Part shown: piece by piece, positions 63,904-64,000 of the stretch | Layout: each line of letters begins with the position of its first letter | How positions within the stretch are numbered: the stretch's first letter is position 1 | Source of the DNA: Atrichornis clamosus | Taxonomy: Eukaryota; Chordata; Aves; Passeriformes; Menuridae | Assembly (NCBI GenBank): GCA_013400975.1 | Contig: WBMZ01011823.1 | Location: forward strand, 194,809 to 258,808 | Length of the DNA: 64,000 bases | Reading direction: 5' to 3' | The notes under the pieces: model-generated | The model's input: only the letters and a program-made list of their open reading frames with translations | What the model was told of the DNA's origin: nothing | Database searches by the model: none | Translations under genes and position numbers: made by a program

Positions 63904-64000
63904 AAATCCCAGCATCATTTAGGTTGGAAAAGACCTTCAGGATCATCGAGTCCCATCTGCGACCCACCCCCACCTTGTCACCAGCCCAGAGCACTGAGTG
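63904..64000 (-). mobile_element. CR1 LINE 3' end, antisense, cut by window edge
   Basis: AAATCCCAGCATCATTTAGG, TTGGAAAAGACCTTCAGGAT, CATCGAGTCCCATCTGCGAC and CAGCCCAGAGCACTGAGTG. CACTCAGTGCTCTGG subfamily; the copy continues beyond 64000. Confidence 0.92.

Overview
The window is vertebrate nuclear DNA, almost certainly from a bird. Short CR1-type LINE 3' ends are scattered throughout, with the avian pattern of severe 5' truncation and tails resembling ATTCTATGA. Coding sequence is sparse and split by canonical GT-AG introns. There are no bacterial-style operons, phage genes, CRISPR arrays or recognisable tRNA or rRNA genes.

One gene is identifiable: HMBOX1 (HOT1), a homeobox protein that binds telomeric repeats, on the minus strand. 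Three consecutive coding exons are visible: 17808-17329 (HNF1-type dimerisation region and Ser/Thr-rich linker), 15249-15164 and 6797-6687 (together most of the atypical POU-specific domain). Splice phases match exactly, giving one open frame of about 225 residues. The homeodomain and C-terminal exons should lie left of position 1. The upstream exon carrying the first few residues and the 5' UTR was not found to the right. So 17809-64000 is probably HMBOX1 intron and/or 5' flank, although no exon or promoter confirms this.

Layout: 1-6686, intron after the third visible exon. 6798-15163, an 8.4 kb intron with two CR1 copies. 15250-17328, a 2.1 kb intron with a CR1 copy ending about 100 bp from a splice donor. 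17809-64000, 46 kb of non-coding DNA with about 23 CR1 fragments, one old LINE reverse-transcriptase remnant (around 40.5-40.8 kb), simple repeats and several CpG-dense non-repeat patches that are candidate regulatory or conserved elements (about 19.4, 24.9, 32.2, 46.4 and 48.1 kb). CR1 copies between 27 and 46.5 kb are nearly all antisense. All six between 50 and 59 kb are sense.

No undescribed multi-gene system is visible. The most useful second looks are a 2.4 kb-spaced paralogous segment that includes a CR1 copy, the CpG-dense patches (one with an 80-codon open frame), a pair of TGATTTAAATCA palindromes that may be an ancient repeat, and three single-N positions that each sit in a local duplication and look like assembly joins.
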